DNA from: Rhodamnia argentea
Lineage: Eukaryota; Streptophyta; Magnoliopsida; Myrtales; Myrtaceae
Assembly (NCBI RefSeq): GCF_020921035.1
Contig: NC_063155.1
Coordinates: 26,033,294-26,097,293 of the forward strand
DNA length: 64,000 nt
Direction: 5' to 3'
Positions 47,500-58,559 of the stretch are shown here, one piece after another; position 1 is the first letter of the stretch; every line of letters begins with the position of its first letter. The notes under the pieces were generated by a model. The model saw only the letters and a list, made by a program, of their open reading frames with translations. It did not search any database and had not been told where the DNA came from. The position numbers and the translations under genes were made by a program.

Positions 47500-49022
47500 T
47501 ATGCTTTTCCTTGTCCGACGTTTCTGTAACGCCAACGGCTATCGGGGGATTGTGCTCCTCGTCTTTATTTTATTTGTTTTTGCTATTTATTACCATTTGC
47601 TTTTTTGCGATAAGATTTGTAACTCGTAATTATCATATTCTACGTAGCCTAGGGGCCTAATGGATGAGATCAGTCGGCACGCCTCGATATTCAATCTCAA
47701 GTCTGGTCCGTAATTTCTCGAGCTGAAGTTTTCAGTCAGCTCAAGCACCGATTGTATTTATTCTTAAACACGATTTAAGCTTCGAATTTAATCCGGCGCT
47801 AGACCATAATAATGTATTTGATATGTAAATAAATCAGCTACGTCTTGAACGGCTTAATTGGTTCAAACCGTGTGCACAATTAGCAAAACAAGATAGTATT
47901 TTCGCGATATTAAGTGCACGAGTCTGTAGAAGATTTGAACTGATAGTAAGGGTCATGGAAATCCCATAACAAGCAGCAAATTACCCGTTCGAAAATTTTA
48001 AGGTCTCAAAAATTTGACTTTCATTTAAATTTATACTCATGGCCATATTTTTTTTCGGGTGCAAGATATTGGAGTTTCAATCTACTTAGCTAAACATACG
48101 TTTGCTTCACTGAAAATTTCATATTGAAAAAATCCAATAAAAATTATTTTCATTTGTTTGATGATTTCGAGAGTGATTTTCTTCTTGTCGAAGGAGGAAG
48201 CTATTTTTCCCGATCTAAGCTTGTTTTTTTCCTTTCATGAAAAACGTTTTCCATAAATTGGTTACTTTTTCATTGTCAAATTACCGAAAAGTTGGAAACA
48301 ATTTTCCTCCAAACAAATGGAGGAAAATTTTTAAATAAGGACCGAAATTGCTCTCATTTTTTCAAATAAATGCATAAAGTGGTCACGATTGTTTCAAATA
48401 ATGGCTTAACCTTGCTAGCTCGTCAAGGGTATTTTTGTCACAATACAATTTTAATTTAATAAATTAAGAAATACAAAACCTAATTTTTTTAAAAAAAAAA
48501 AGGAAAACATCTCTCACTTGTGGTTGCCGCCCAACAATAGATGGGCCAACGGCGATGGTCGCCCACCGGAGGCGAGGTTCAGAGAGCCACAACCTCTCCC
48601 ATATCTAGGCGAGGGCCAACGACCCTCACCCAAGCAAGAGGGCTGCCTCTTGCCTGTGCTTATTTTTTCTTAGTTTTCTAATTTTTAGAAAATAGATAAA
48701 GGAAAAAAAAAAAATGATGAAAATATCCATAACCAGCTGGTGAGAGGCCCCCTTTTTTACGCTAGCCATTCCGTGCCATTATTCTAAATTGTATCCACTT
48801 CAAACTCTTATTTGAGAAAATGAGAATAATTATACTATTTAAATACATTTATGTCAATTTTGATGGAATTGTCACAAAAAAAAAAAAACGAAAAGAAATC
48901 GATTTTGAAAATTGTCAGTTAATACTAATCAGATATTAAAAGCCTTCACTGTACTCTGTTCTCTTCGGTTCTCTGCTCCCAATTTCACACGAACCGGAGT
49001 CATCTAGCACCACCGCCAACAC
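47500..49022. other. Spacer with MITE fragments
   Basis: Divergent upstream regions of the SET gene (left) and carrier gene (right). At about 48090-48320 a small foldback repeat with 'acgtttgcttcactgaaaa' and inverted 'caatttt cctccaaacaaatgg' type ends. At about 48330-48790 a degraded relative of the 9-bp-TSD MITEs ('aaggaccgaaattgctc', central 'gaggttcagagagccac' region). No gene seen. Confidence 0.45.
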
Positions 49023-50328
49023 ATGGCGGCCGCCACCACTACCAGCGAGCGAACCAGCGCGAAGATCCTGCTCTCTTCGCTTTCGGCCATGGTCGCTGAA
49101 TCGGCCACATTCCCCATAGACCTCACCAAGACGCGCCTCCAGCTCCACGGCCAGTCCCTCCCCTCCTCCTCATCCTCCACTCGCCCCACCGCCACCACCG
49201 CCTTCCGCGTCGCCGCCGACATCGTCCGCCGGCAGGGTCTTCTCGGCCTCTACCAAGGCCTGTCTCCCGCGATCATCAGGCACCTCTTCTACACTCCGAT
49301 TAGGATCGTCGGTTACGAGAATCTGAGGAATGCGGTTGATGCGGGCGATCGGTCCCTCTCTCTCCTCAGCAAGGCTCTCCTCGGCGGAGTTTCTGGAGTC
49401 GTAGCTCAGGTAAAATTGCTCGCTCTATCGTATTAATTGGATCGAATGGTGATGAGCTTTCACAAGACGCCTTTCTCTAGCACACACGAGCTCTGACGTG
49501 AGCTAGAAACAGATATACTCTGATCAACTGAGAGCTGTTCGATGCTTTCAGTTTAAAAAAAAAATCCTGTCTTGTTTTAGACTATTATTCTTATGCTGAA
49601 CTGTCTCTATGGTCAGCGCTCCTACTAGATGCATTTGTATGGTTGACGATTTTATTCTATCTATAAGCTGTTCAGAAATTTGTGGTGCGATCAGCTCATG
49701 GAATTGTCATTTGGGCAAGATTTCATTCGGGATATGCAATGGTTTCAATTTAACTGTGCTTTTCGGTATATGGTTAGTTGTTCAGGTTGTGGCGAGCCCC
49801 GCAGATCTTGTCAAAGTGAGGATGCAAGCCGATGGTCGTATGGTTAGCCGCGGTCTTCAACCTCGGTACTCTGGGCCTTTGGATGCTTTCAGGAAGATTG
49901 TACGTGAAGAAGGTGTCTCAGGGCTTTGGAGAGGGGTTTTTCCGAATGCGCAGAGAGCATTCCTTGTGAACATGGGGGAATTGGCGTGCTACGATCAGGC
50001 TAAGAGATTCGTTATTCAGAATCGAATTGCTGAAGATAATATATTCGCCCACACCTTGGCATCGATCATGTCAGGTCTATCAGCTACAGCTCTGAGCTGT
50101 CCAGCTGATGTGGTAAAGACGAGAATGATGAATGAGGCAACATACAAGGACGGTAAAGCAGTGTATCTAAGCTCTTATGATTGCCTGGTGAAGACTGTAA
50201 AATTTGAAGGCATAAAAGCTCTTTGGAAGGGCTTTTTCCCGACATGGGCGAGGCTTGGTCCTTGGCAATTTGTGTTCTGGGTTTCTTATGAAAAATTTAG
50301 AACAATTGCAGGCATGTCATCTTTCTGA
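49023..50328 (+). CDS. UCP3: Mitochondrial carrier, UCP3/PUMP3-like
   Basis: Inner-membrane carrier of the plant uncoupling-protein group; plant UCP-clade proteins move dicarboxylates or amino acids and some are thought to conduct protons. Two exons: 49023-49409 and 49786-50328, GT-AG, phase 0, 309 residues, the standard carrier length. The three tandem repeats carry PIDLTK, PADLVK and PADVVK, the carrier PX[DE]XX[KR] signatures, each followed by a basic stretch, with the G-lysine box GLYQGLSP, GLWRGVFPN and ALWKGFFP. The intron falls just before the second signature. The N-terminus MAAATTTSERTSAKILLSSL lacks a cleavable presequence, as usual for carriers. UCP3 is the best fit by memory of the sequence. 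Confidence 0.93.
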
Positions 50329-53057
50329 TGAATTTGAGCGGTATCTTTTGTCTGCGGTCACTTTGCATTGGGTGCAAGGGTAAAAGTATGGTCAATTTGC
50401 CCTAGGTAGTCATAAGTTATCATCACTTGCTCTTCACCTTGAAAATTTGTCTGATGAATTACAGGTGTAGCCAACAAGGCAAGAACAATGTGATAATAAT
50501 CCATTTCAGGATTGCACTAGGGAAAATGGTGGAGATGGTCATCAATGTTGTTACTTGTTTTTGGCTTTTAAATGGATATTGAGATTCCTCTGTTTGAAAT
50601 CCCTCTTCTCTCCATATTCCCGACACTAACTTATTACGACTTCTGTCTTGCTTCAAAGACATTTCTTATACGTCAACATATCGATCTCTGTCACCCTTCT
50701 CCTGAGACCGAAATTAGAAACTTTAAAATGCTGTTTATCTTATCCAGTCTTTTATCTAAGAGCTGGGATATGCTTTATCCTTTGTTGATTAGGCTATGGT
50801 GTGGTAGTACACACGGGTCATAGAATTCAAGACTCCAATTTTAGCATGTGAAGCTCATGCAGTAGTAGTAGTGCCTGAGCATAGCCATTTATTTCCAGAC
50901 ACTATGCAACCTGTTGTTCCGGTGATTGTTTCGGTGTCTTAATTGGTTTCCAGTGTTCTATGAAGTTTCTCGAGTTGTTGGAATGTGATTAAGAGGATTC
51001 TGTTAGCCAGGGCATGGTTGAGTTGGGCAACCTGTTCTCATTCACCCATCTGCGATGGTTGGTTCATTTTCTGGATGATATGCTGTCCCAATGGGTGCAT
51101 TTGGTTTGGCTTTGGAAATAGGCTTTCGGGCTTTAAACATCCTTGGGCAAATGCAATTCTGTTTGGTGAAAAATCTTGGAGGGTCACTGGGAAAAAGCAG
51201 TAGGGGTTTAGCTCCAGGCTAGCGAGGAGGAGCATTCAGCTTTCAGCTTTCTCGAGATGCAAAGCCCCGAATTAATGAATGTTTCTAATTTTCATTCTCA
51301 TCCTCACTCACTAATCATAATTCCATGTTTACCCTGAATTATGATTTTGCTGGGTGTAAATTGTTTCACTCTTTAGTGGACTGTAATACCCGGTAGGTTG
51401 TAGGATATTTATATAGTTTTTTTTGGGTTCTTGTCTTATTGCTCGATTACGCGTTTATTCCAGGGTGCATTTCGTGGCGCTCGGTTGATTATGTGTGTGA
51501 TGATCAGATCTGAATCTCTCTCTCTCTGTTTTTTTTTTAGATTAAAGCTTGTTTAACGGATTTTCTGGAAATGTTGTGGCGATCATGCTTTAAGTATATG
51601 TCACTCTTCCGGTTTGCGCTTGATCTGAGAGCTCCAAGCTCGCCAGGGAAATCTCTTTTTTGGTGATGATAGTGCTTCCTGATCTGCAGGTTAAAGTCAG
51701 TTCATTTGGTGAATTGTTGATCTTGTCTGGACGAAGCAGTGGAAAGAAAATTTGGTGGATTTTGGGAGAAAAGTATGCTTTTGGGCTAAATTTTCTCTTC
51801 CTTGACTTGGGTTTGGCTTCTGATCATGAAAGAAATGAGCTGTTTTGGACATTGTAGTTTTTTATCTTCTGGGTGGTGAAGACTGATTGTAATATAGTTC
51901 TTGTTTGTGCTCTGACTCGCTTGCAGGGAAAATCAAAGCTTTATGTTTCTCAATCTTGGTAGATATTATTGCTTTACGTTGGGAGTAAACTCCTGCTGCA
52001 TTATCTAGCAGAACTGTTGAATTCCGTCTATGTGCAAACCCTCTGGTAGTAATGAGCCTAAATGCTCAGTCCAGTGAATCAGATTGACTTCGGCATAGGA
52101 CTTTGTCGGATTACTTTGCTTACTGTGGTTGCGGGAATACAGCGCAAAATCTGATATTATCACTCTGTTTGCAGGGAGTTCCCACCAGATAGCACCGAGA
52201 TAGCTCAAACCCTCGCATTCTACTGGCCATTGCTTCTTGGGCAACAACCTTGATAAGATGCACTTCCGTCCGCATGCAGTTGCAGCCCTTTTGGTCCTAA
52301 GACTGAATATAGATCTGAGTTGGATGGTCCCTTGTCGCTTGCATTTTTCTGGAATGGAGGTCACTGGCAATGTGTTCCGTCTCAACTGGAACATGTGACT
52401 TTTGTGCTAACTCACCTCTAAAACGGCGATTAGCATGTTATGATGCCATCTATGATTGATAGGGTAGGCTTGTTTGGAGGGAGTAGAGAAAATAGCTGGT
52501 TGGCTAGGTAGGGTAGCAATTGCACAGTCATCGTTATCTACTTTGTTAAAATTGGAGTTTTTTTTCTATCAAGAGTGGAAGCAAACTGAAAAGTCGCGCA
52601 TCTCCGAAATTTCAACAACCATCCGAACTCGCGCTACAAGATCCACGTATCCAACTCAATCCGCAAAAAAGTTTTGGTCATTGTTTTTTTCAATTGGACC
52701 TTGTCAAATGCGTTTGCAACAAAGGGCATTTCACTTCTTAAAGCACTTATCAATCGCAGTTTACCAAGTCATACTAAGAATGGCTCAACGCCAGTCCTCT
52801 TGCCTCAGAAGCGGCTGGTATTCTTGTGCCGACCAAAACAAAGATTGATCAGCAGAATTGCCTGATGGTTAACACCCACGAGAACACAAAAAATTGAGTT
52901 TCAATCAGTTGGTGTCAAAACCCAGCAGACAACAAGAACCTGTAGAAAACATACACGACACAAAGCAATAGGCAATTAGGCACCCCACCAGCCACAGCCA
53001 GGTTTGCATCGCAGCCGCAATGGACTTGACAGAACTAGAGAAATATATCCGCTCCCT
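50329..53057. other. Spacer between the carrier and propeller genes
   Basis: Carrier 3' UTR and transcribed-looking, T-rich sequence to about 52400, but no open frame with a recognisable domain. A short open piece near 52178-52250 (EFPPDSTEIAQTLAFYWP) follows a TTTGCAG acceptor-like site; it ends at a stop and matches nothing I know. No transposon ends seen. Confidence 0.35.
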
Positions 53058-54575
53058 TCAGATATGAAAACCTGTCCATCTTTTGAAACCGCTCAGACCA
53101 CTTCCATCATTAACCGCCAAGCCGATTCCAGTCCTCCCTCCGCTGCCAACGCCTCTGTAATACAACCTCCACTCGTCCGCCTCCCCATCCATCTGAACCA
53201 GGCACGGACTCCCCACCCCCTCACCATCCCATCCTCCATCTGATCTTCCCAGGATCGCTCCTTCTCCGAGCCTCCTCCAATCCTTCAGCCCGTCCGCGGA
53301 GACCGCGGCTCCTATGCTCCTCTCCCCGTGCCGGCCCACGCCTTCGTACACCATCAGGTACCGGCCGTCTTTCTTGCTCTTCACCACGCGGGCATTCGCA
53401 GCCCCGCGCTCGTCGAAGCACCCTTTCCTCCCTCCCAATATCTTCCCCAGCTTCAGCCACTTGATGCCGTCCCTCGATCTCGCGATCCCGATGCAGCACT
53501 CGCCCTTCTCCGCGTCGAAGGAATGGTAGTACATTCTCAAATCTCCGTTCCCGTGGAACACGACCTGCGGCGAAGATATGAAGAGGGAATCCCACTCGTT
53601 CTCCGACCCGACGTCGAACAGAGCTCCGCTGTGATGCTCCCCTTCAAGTCTGGCCCAATACCTGCCATCCTGACTCATGGCCAACCCCGGCAAGGACTTG
53701 AAGATCTCCCCTTTTCTGCTGCAGAATCTTTCGGGGTTTTTCACGTCGAGTACCGAAGAATCATCGAAATGCTTGACATTTTCAGAACTATATCCAGTGT
53801 AGTAAAGCCAGTAAACAGCACCGGAGGATCTGACCATGTTACTGGACATAATCACTACCTCACTAGGCCTGATGCTCATTGTGTCGAAAGCCCACCAATC
53901 TTTGCTGCAATTCAATACCAAACCCGCAATGTTGGTTGAATTTACTGCTCCTCCTCCTCCTCCTCCTCCTCCGCGCTCCCAATGAATCCCATTGCTGGAA
54001 ACTGCCAATCCAATTGCATCAGAACTAGGATCCTGATCTGAGCTTCCATGGTACCACATGTACCACCTCTCTTCCTCGTCGCTCAAGAACCTCTTCACAA
54101 CTGGAGACCCGACTTCTGCACTGTCCCACGAGTTTGCGGGGCCCAAGTCAAGCACCAAGCCTCTCGAACAAAGCATTGCCGTGGAAGAAGAAGCAGAAGA
54201 AGAGGAAGAAGTGGTGCAATTATCTGATGACTGTGTCGACTTCTCCTGGGGCTTCGAGCCGTGACTGGACTCAAAGCTCGGATTTTTATCGGTTCCATTG
54301 GTGATGTCGGCGTTGGGCTTCGTGGAACAGTGAATGACGAGAGAAAGGGTGTGCCTGGAGTCAAATGTGATCGTATGATGAGGGAGCAGGTGGGGTCGGT
54401 GAGGGGGTGGACATGGAGGAAGAGAGGTAGTTGGGTTGGTAAAGTTGTGAGCGGTGGTGGGAGTTGCAAGGAAGCTGAAGCTGTTCATCGTAGGAGAAGT
54501 TTGATGCCGAGAAGAATCAAATCTGAATTCGGGAAGTACGAGCGATGATCGGAGGGATCGTGAGCCACTTATCAT
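53058..54575 (-). CDS. Plastid-targeted five-bladed beta-propeller protein (GH43/GH68-like fold)
   Basis: Single-exon, up to 505 residues. Five spaced strand motifs of the type W/Y-x-M/L-Y-Y-x-G are visible: RWYMWYHGSS, VYWLYYTGYS, LRMYYHSFD, RYLMVYEGVG and WRLYYRGVG, marking the blades of an arabinanase/levansucrase/invertase-type propeller. Repeats of 'IGLAVSSNGIHW', 'IARSRDGIKWLKLG' and 'AAVSADGLKDWRRLG' precede the next blade. The catalytic carboxylates of true GH43 enzymes are not evident to me, so enzymatic activity is uncertain. The N-terminal about 100 residues are Ser/Thr/Pro/His-rich with no acidic residues early, like a chloroplast transit peptide. A second ATG at 54488 (MNSFSFLATP) may be the real start. 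An eight-Gly run and a Ser run are coded by unstable triplets. Confidence 0.8.
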   Translation of the reverse strand: MISGSRSLRSSLVLPEFRFDSSRHQTSPTMNSFSFLATPTTAHNFTNPTTSLPPCPPPHRPHLLPHHTITFDSRHTLSLVIHCSTKPNADITNGTDKNPSFESSHGSKPQEKSTQSSDNCTTSSSSSASSSTAMLCSRGLVLDLGPANSWDSAEVGSPVVKRFLSDEEERWYMWYHGSSDQDPSSDAIGLAVSSNGIHWERGGGGGGGGAVNSTNIAGLVLNCSKDWWAFDTMSIRPSEVVIMSSNMVRSSGAVYWLYYTGYSSENVKHFDDSSVLDVKNPERFCSRKGEIFKSLPGLAMSQDGRYWARLEGEHHSGALFDVGSENEWDSLFISSPQVVFHGNGDLRMYYHSFDAEKGECCIGIARSRDGIKWLKLGKILGGRKGCFDERGAANARVVKSKKDGRYLMVYEGVGRHGERSIGAAVSADGLKDWRRLGEGAILGRSDGGWDGEGVGSPCLVQMDGEADEWRLYYRGVGSGGRTGIGLAVNDGSGLSGFKRWTGFHI

Positions 54576-55947
54576 ACGAGTAAGGATGTTTGGAGGGAGA
54601 AATGAAAGCGGAGAGATTGCTCCTTCTCTGGCTCTCTTCTAGTTCTATCTACCAATGGGGTCCCCCACTTTCATCTCGGGAGGAATCTGAGAGGTGCTTA
54701 GGAGGATGGCCTGATGGACTGGTGGTGGCCTGTTCTTCTAGTTGCTTGTCTCGGTCATGTGACTCAGTTTGTGGATAACAATTCTCCATACGGTTTAGCG
54801 ATATTTTCCATTCATTTTCAGGTTTTTTTTTAGATAAGTTATCGGCAAAACGATGCTCTGGGTATACCACGCGAAATTCGCATGCTCGCTAACGTGCCTT
54901 ATTTGTTTAAACGAGCATTTGCAATCTGCGATACTCGATATATACAGATTTGACAGACCTTAGTTAACGTACCTGACATTGGCCAAGATAGTTATCATAT
55001 GGGGCAGGGGGAGATAGATGTTCCTTTCCTTCTATTTTCCAAGTTTTCTTATTATATGTATATAAATTGCTCATCTATCTTAGGAAAATCCTGTGCGAAA
55101 AGGATGTGCATTTCATGAAAAACATCACGCTTCTCTTTTCTTCCAAGAATATATGTGTTGGTTAATTATTCGGATTCTCCGACTTCTTCTTTATAGTTAA
55201 ACAAAATCCAGAATTCACGGAATGAAGTCTCTTTCTCACCCTTTTTCTTTATCCCTTTGTCCAATGTGAATGTTTGAAAGCTCAAGAATGATCTTTTGTC
55301 CTATGCTTTTCTTCTTGTGCTCGGATTAAAGGGAGGATAAAGAGATTGTATGCTTGCTGCTGAAGGAAGGTAGCTCATGGAGCAGTATCGTTACTTTCCA
55401 TACTTGGTTATTCTCACATTTTTGCAGAACAATCGAGCAACTAGGTCGATTCAAAATCGTTAAATATTCACCTAAAAGAAAAATGAATGGGGTAATTTGA
55501 GAAGCAACCATTACATTGCACAAATTCCTGATCTATTATTCATCGACCTGTGAGGGCATTTGGAGATTCCAATTTCACTGCCTTTTTTTTTTTTTTTCAT
55601 TCCATTACATCATTCATTGTTGGAAGAAATTATCATTCTGTTGCGTCATTCATTTTGTTACAACAGTGCATAGAAATCGAACGATGATAGCACTAATGAC
55701 ATTGCTGAATGATAAAGCACGCTTCAACTCATAAGGCTGGAATTTCCAATCCTTGTTCATCAAAATTCTCCAATACTCCCCACTGTTCTACATCGACAAT
55801 AACATATGTCAAAATTATGCACAACCATCGTCAGTACTCTGCAATAAATCAAATTACCTCCACCATAATTTCTACCTTAAGCTAAAGTCACATTCAACAA
55901 ATAGAAGTGAAAAAGATAAGAACTAAAGAGTATAGCTCATCATAAAA
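54576..55947. other. Spacer between the propeller and fucosyltransferase genes
   Basis: Upstream region of the propeller gene and 3' flank of the fucosyltransferase. T runs at about 54828 and 55585. No gene or transposon recognised. Confidence 0.4.
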
Positions 55948-58549
55948 CTACAATTCATCACGACCACTGACCACCTTAAGCCCCCAGCTCATGTCCTCGC
56001 AGTGTCTCACGTAACGCACCAATGCACCCGTGTCAATTCCTGTCTTAGCCTTGCAGTCATAGAAAGGAGGAGCATGAAAGCATGGTTCCATCGACATGGC
56101 TCTACGACATGGTGGGTCAGGAGCGGTTCTGTTTTCAGGCTTGTAAAGGATCCAAGGCTTCAAACCACCGAGGCCCTGAGCCACATACCCAAATGTTGAC
56201 CATGAACTGGTGACTAATACATCAGACATGCCAAGGAGATACATTTCAGCCCATGCTTTCTGGTTGTGTAATTGCTTTTCTGTCTGCTGGTATTCTTCAT
56301 GGCTCGGTTGATACACCCCAACTAAGTCCCCATTGACAGTCGGGTACTCCCAATACATGTTTCTTAATTTTTCAGAGTATCCTGAATTTAGAGATGTCAT
56401 AAGAACGGCTTTTAGCTTCTGGTTTTCTGGAGGAGAGTTAATGGATCCTTTCTCATCTACTTCAGGCAGCAATTTCTCTTTCAGTGTGCAGGCTAATATT
56501 TGGTCCATTATGTATGGGAATGGACCTTTTCCCACATCAAAAACTCTCACCTGGATCCCGATCTTCTCATCTGCCTTTGCTAAATAAGCCTGGTAGTACC
56601 TAGTAATCAGTCCCCACACCCGATTAGTGGGATGGAAGAGGTACCTACCCAAGTGGTGAAAAACAGTTTCTTTATCAGGAAATAATTTGCTTAGCTCTTC
56701 ATCAAAGGAGGGCATCAAGAACAGGGAGGGGACGAAATAATTGTCCGTCTTCAAAACCAACCAAGGAACCTTTGCAAGAACAGTTTGTTCTTCATCGCAG
56801 AAGAAAAGCTTGTCATGGTCTCCATAGTCATGAGCCAAGTGGAGATATAGATAGGCTGGTAGTGCATCGGTAGATGTGTTTATGATGTTATTTTTCAGCA
56901 TGTTTCCATGACATTTGGGAGAATTCTGGTCAAATCTTTGGAGCTGATTAACAAGAGGGAAATCGGTAGGAAGTAACCAAGATTTATCTGGAAATGGTTC
57001 GCAGAAGAGATGCACCATGTCTTTTCCTCGGTCAACAAGCAAGACGCGATTGGTCAGGAGAGCATAAAGAAATGCTGAAGCCAGGGTCAATATTCTGTTT
57101 CCCAAGCCGCTGAAAGATATCCAGACAACGTATTTACAATCCGTAGATCCAATAGCTTTTCCAGAATTGATTTTCGCCAATGTCTCGTTATAGGAATGAG
57201 TGTAAGGACCGCAGCGCTTATGAAGCTTTTCATACTCTCTGAGCCTGGAAATGAGATATGAAGAAGGCTTATGGGGCGAAATCTTCCGATAGATGGCTGA
57301 CTGGAACCTGCTTAAGCACGATTGCTCATCGAACTCAGAAGCAAGAAGCCCGCCAAGCAAATAATTCTTAGGCAAGTCCACTGGCGGAGAGGAGCTGTCA
57401 GTGTCATCTGAACGTATCAAATGGAAGAATAAGAGAAGGGGATTAAAATTTTCCAAGATAATGAAACAATAATGGCAGCAGCAGCAGCAAGACAAGAGGC
57501 TAAGGGGTGAGCGATTGCTCATGAGCAACTTTAGCATGGTCTAACCCAGCAAAGAGAAAAAAAACAAAAAAACTGCAGAATTGTAAATGTTTGAGATATA
57601 GTTGACAAAAGTTGCAAGGAGAGAGCAACAAGCATCTCAAAGGATAATTTTGATTCGCTCTCTAACGTTTTGCTACGAACTTGAACATCTTTGTGGACTC
57701 ACAAGAGACGACTTCAAAACTGTGAGAGCGAACACACTATCATGTTAATAATTAAGAAACTTTGAGAAATACAGAGCGGGAATAACTGTATAACTCAAAG
57801 GCCCTACTAGCATTATGCAGCAGAATTACTTGTGCAATTAACAGCATGAGACACTAGCTCTGGGTCATCGATGGATGCATCGAAGAGGGAAAAGAGCAAT
57901 CATGACAATATAACTAAAGTCTCAGTAGAACCATTTAAAGTCAACTCAATCTTCAACAAGCTCAAATGAAATATCATTATCTTGTAATAATCACGGAGGC
58001 AGCAATACAAATGTTGAGATTCTCCTTTTACTAAGGACCAAGCACCGGCGACTAACGTGAATGATGGAGGGCAGCTGAAAGATTTTGTATCTCCCAAGCA
58101 GTAGCTATTAACCTCAAATGATGTGAACTCAATACCCTTAGCAGATCAAAAAGTGCATAGGAATGCAAGGCAACGGGAACACAAAAGAGGTCAACAAAAA
58201 GGGACTGCAAGCATAGTGGTAATGCCCATCGTCCAGTGCACGCCCAGACAGCCTCGAATTTACCTGAGACCAGTGGCGTAGCGTTGCCATCCAGTGCCCT
58301 CCCTTCCAAAACCCTAGCTTCCGCGAACCCGACGAGGCGATCGGAAGGTCGCTGTTCCCCGCCGCGGGGATAGAGCACAGAGATCGTCGCGATGAGAGGG
58401 AGGACCAGCAGAGCCGAAGCCAAGATCCTGTTCAGCCCCATCGCGCCGAGCCTGAATCTCCTCGGGGGAGCCGGAAGGAACCCGTGGGCCGAGCTACGAT
58501 CCGGGGACGCCGACGGCGACGACCGCCTCCTGAAAGCGCTCAGATCCAT
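55948..58549 (-). CDS. FUT1: Xyloglucan galactoside 2-alpha-L-fucosyltransferase (FUT1-like, GT37)
   Basis: Golgi type II membrane enzyme that transfers fucose from GDP-fucose to galactose side chains of xyloglucan. Two exons on the minus strand: 58549-58264 and 57407-55948, GT-AG, joined in phase 1 to give 581 residues. Near the N-terminus MDLSAFRRRSSP parallels AtFUT1 (MDQNSYRRRSSP), which decides the start. The membrane span is about residues 41-58, followed by a stem with RLVGFAEARVL. The GT37 catalytic region is fully present: LLGGLLASEFDEQSCLSR, YVVWISFSGLGNRILTLAS, VLLVDRGKDM, LYLHLAHDYGDHDKLFF, HHLGRYLFHPTNRVWGLITR, GIQVRVFD, and TSSWSTFGYVAQGLGGLKPW. The C-terminus has RAMSMEPCFHAPPFYDC and HCEDMSWGLKVV. 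The paralogous FUT family is large, so the exact acceptor is inferred from the close FUT1 resemblance. Confidence 0.93.
57412..58260. other. Fucosyltransferase intron
   Basis: About 850 bases, with donor CTCAG/GTAAATT and acceptor CGTTCAG. Open frames here are chance read-through from the exons. No repeat recognised. Confidence 0.6.
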
Positions 58550-58559
58550 TGGGGAGCGC

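Noticed and set aside
53328-53939. 203-residue plus-strand open frame
   Set aside because: Antisense shadow of the propeller gene; no domain.
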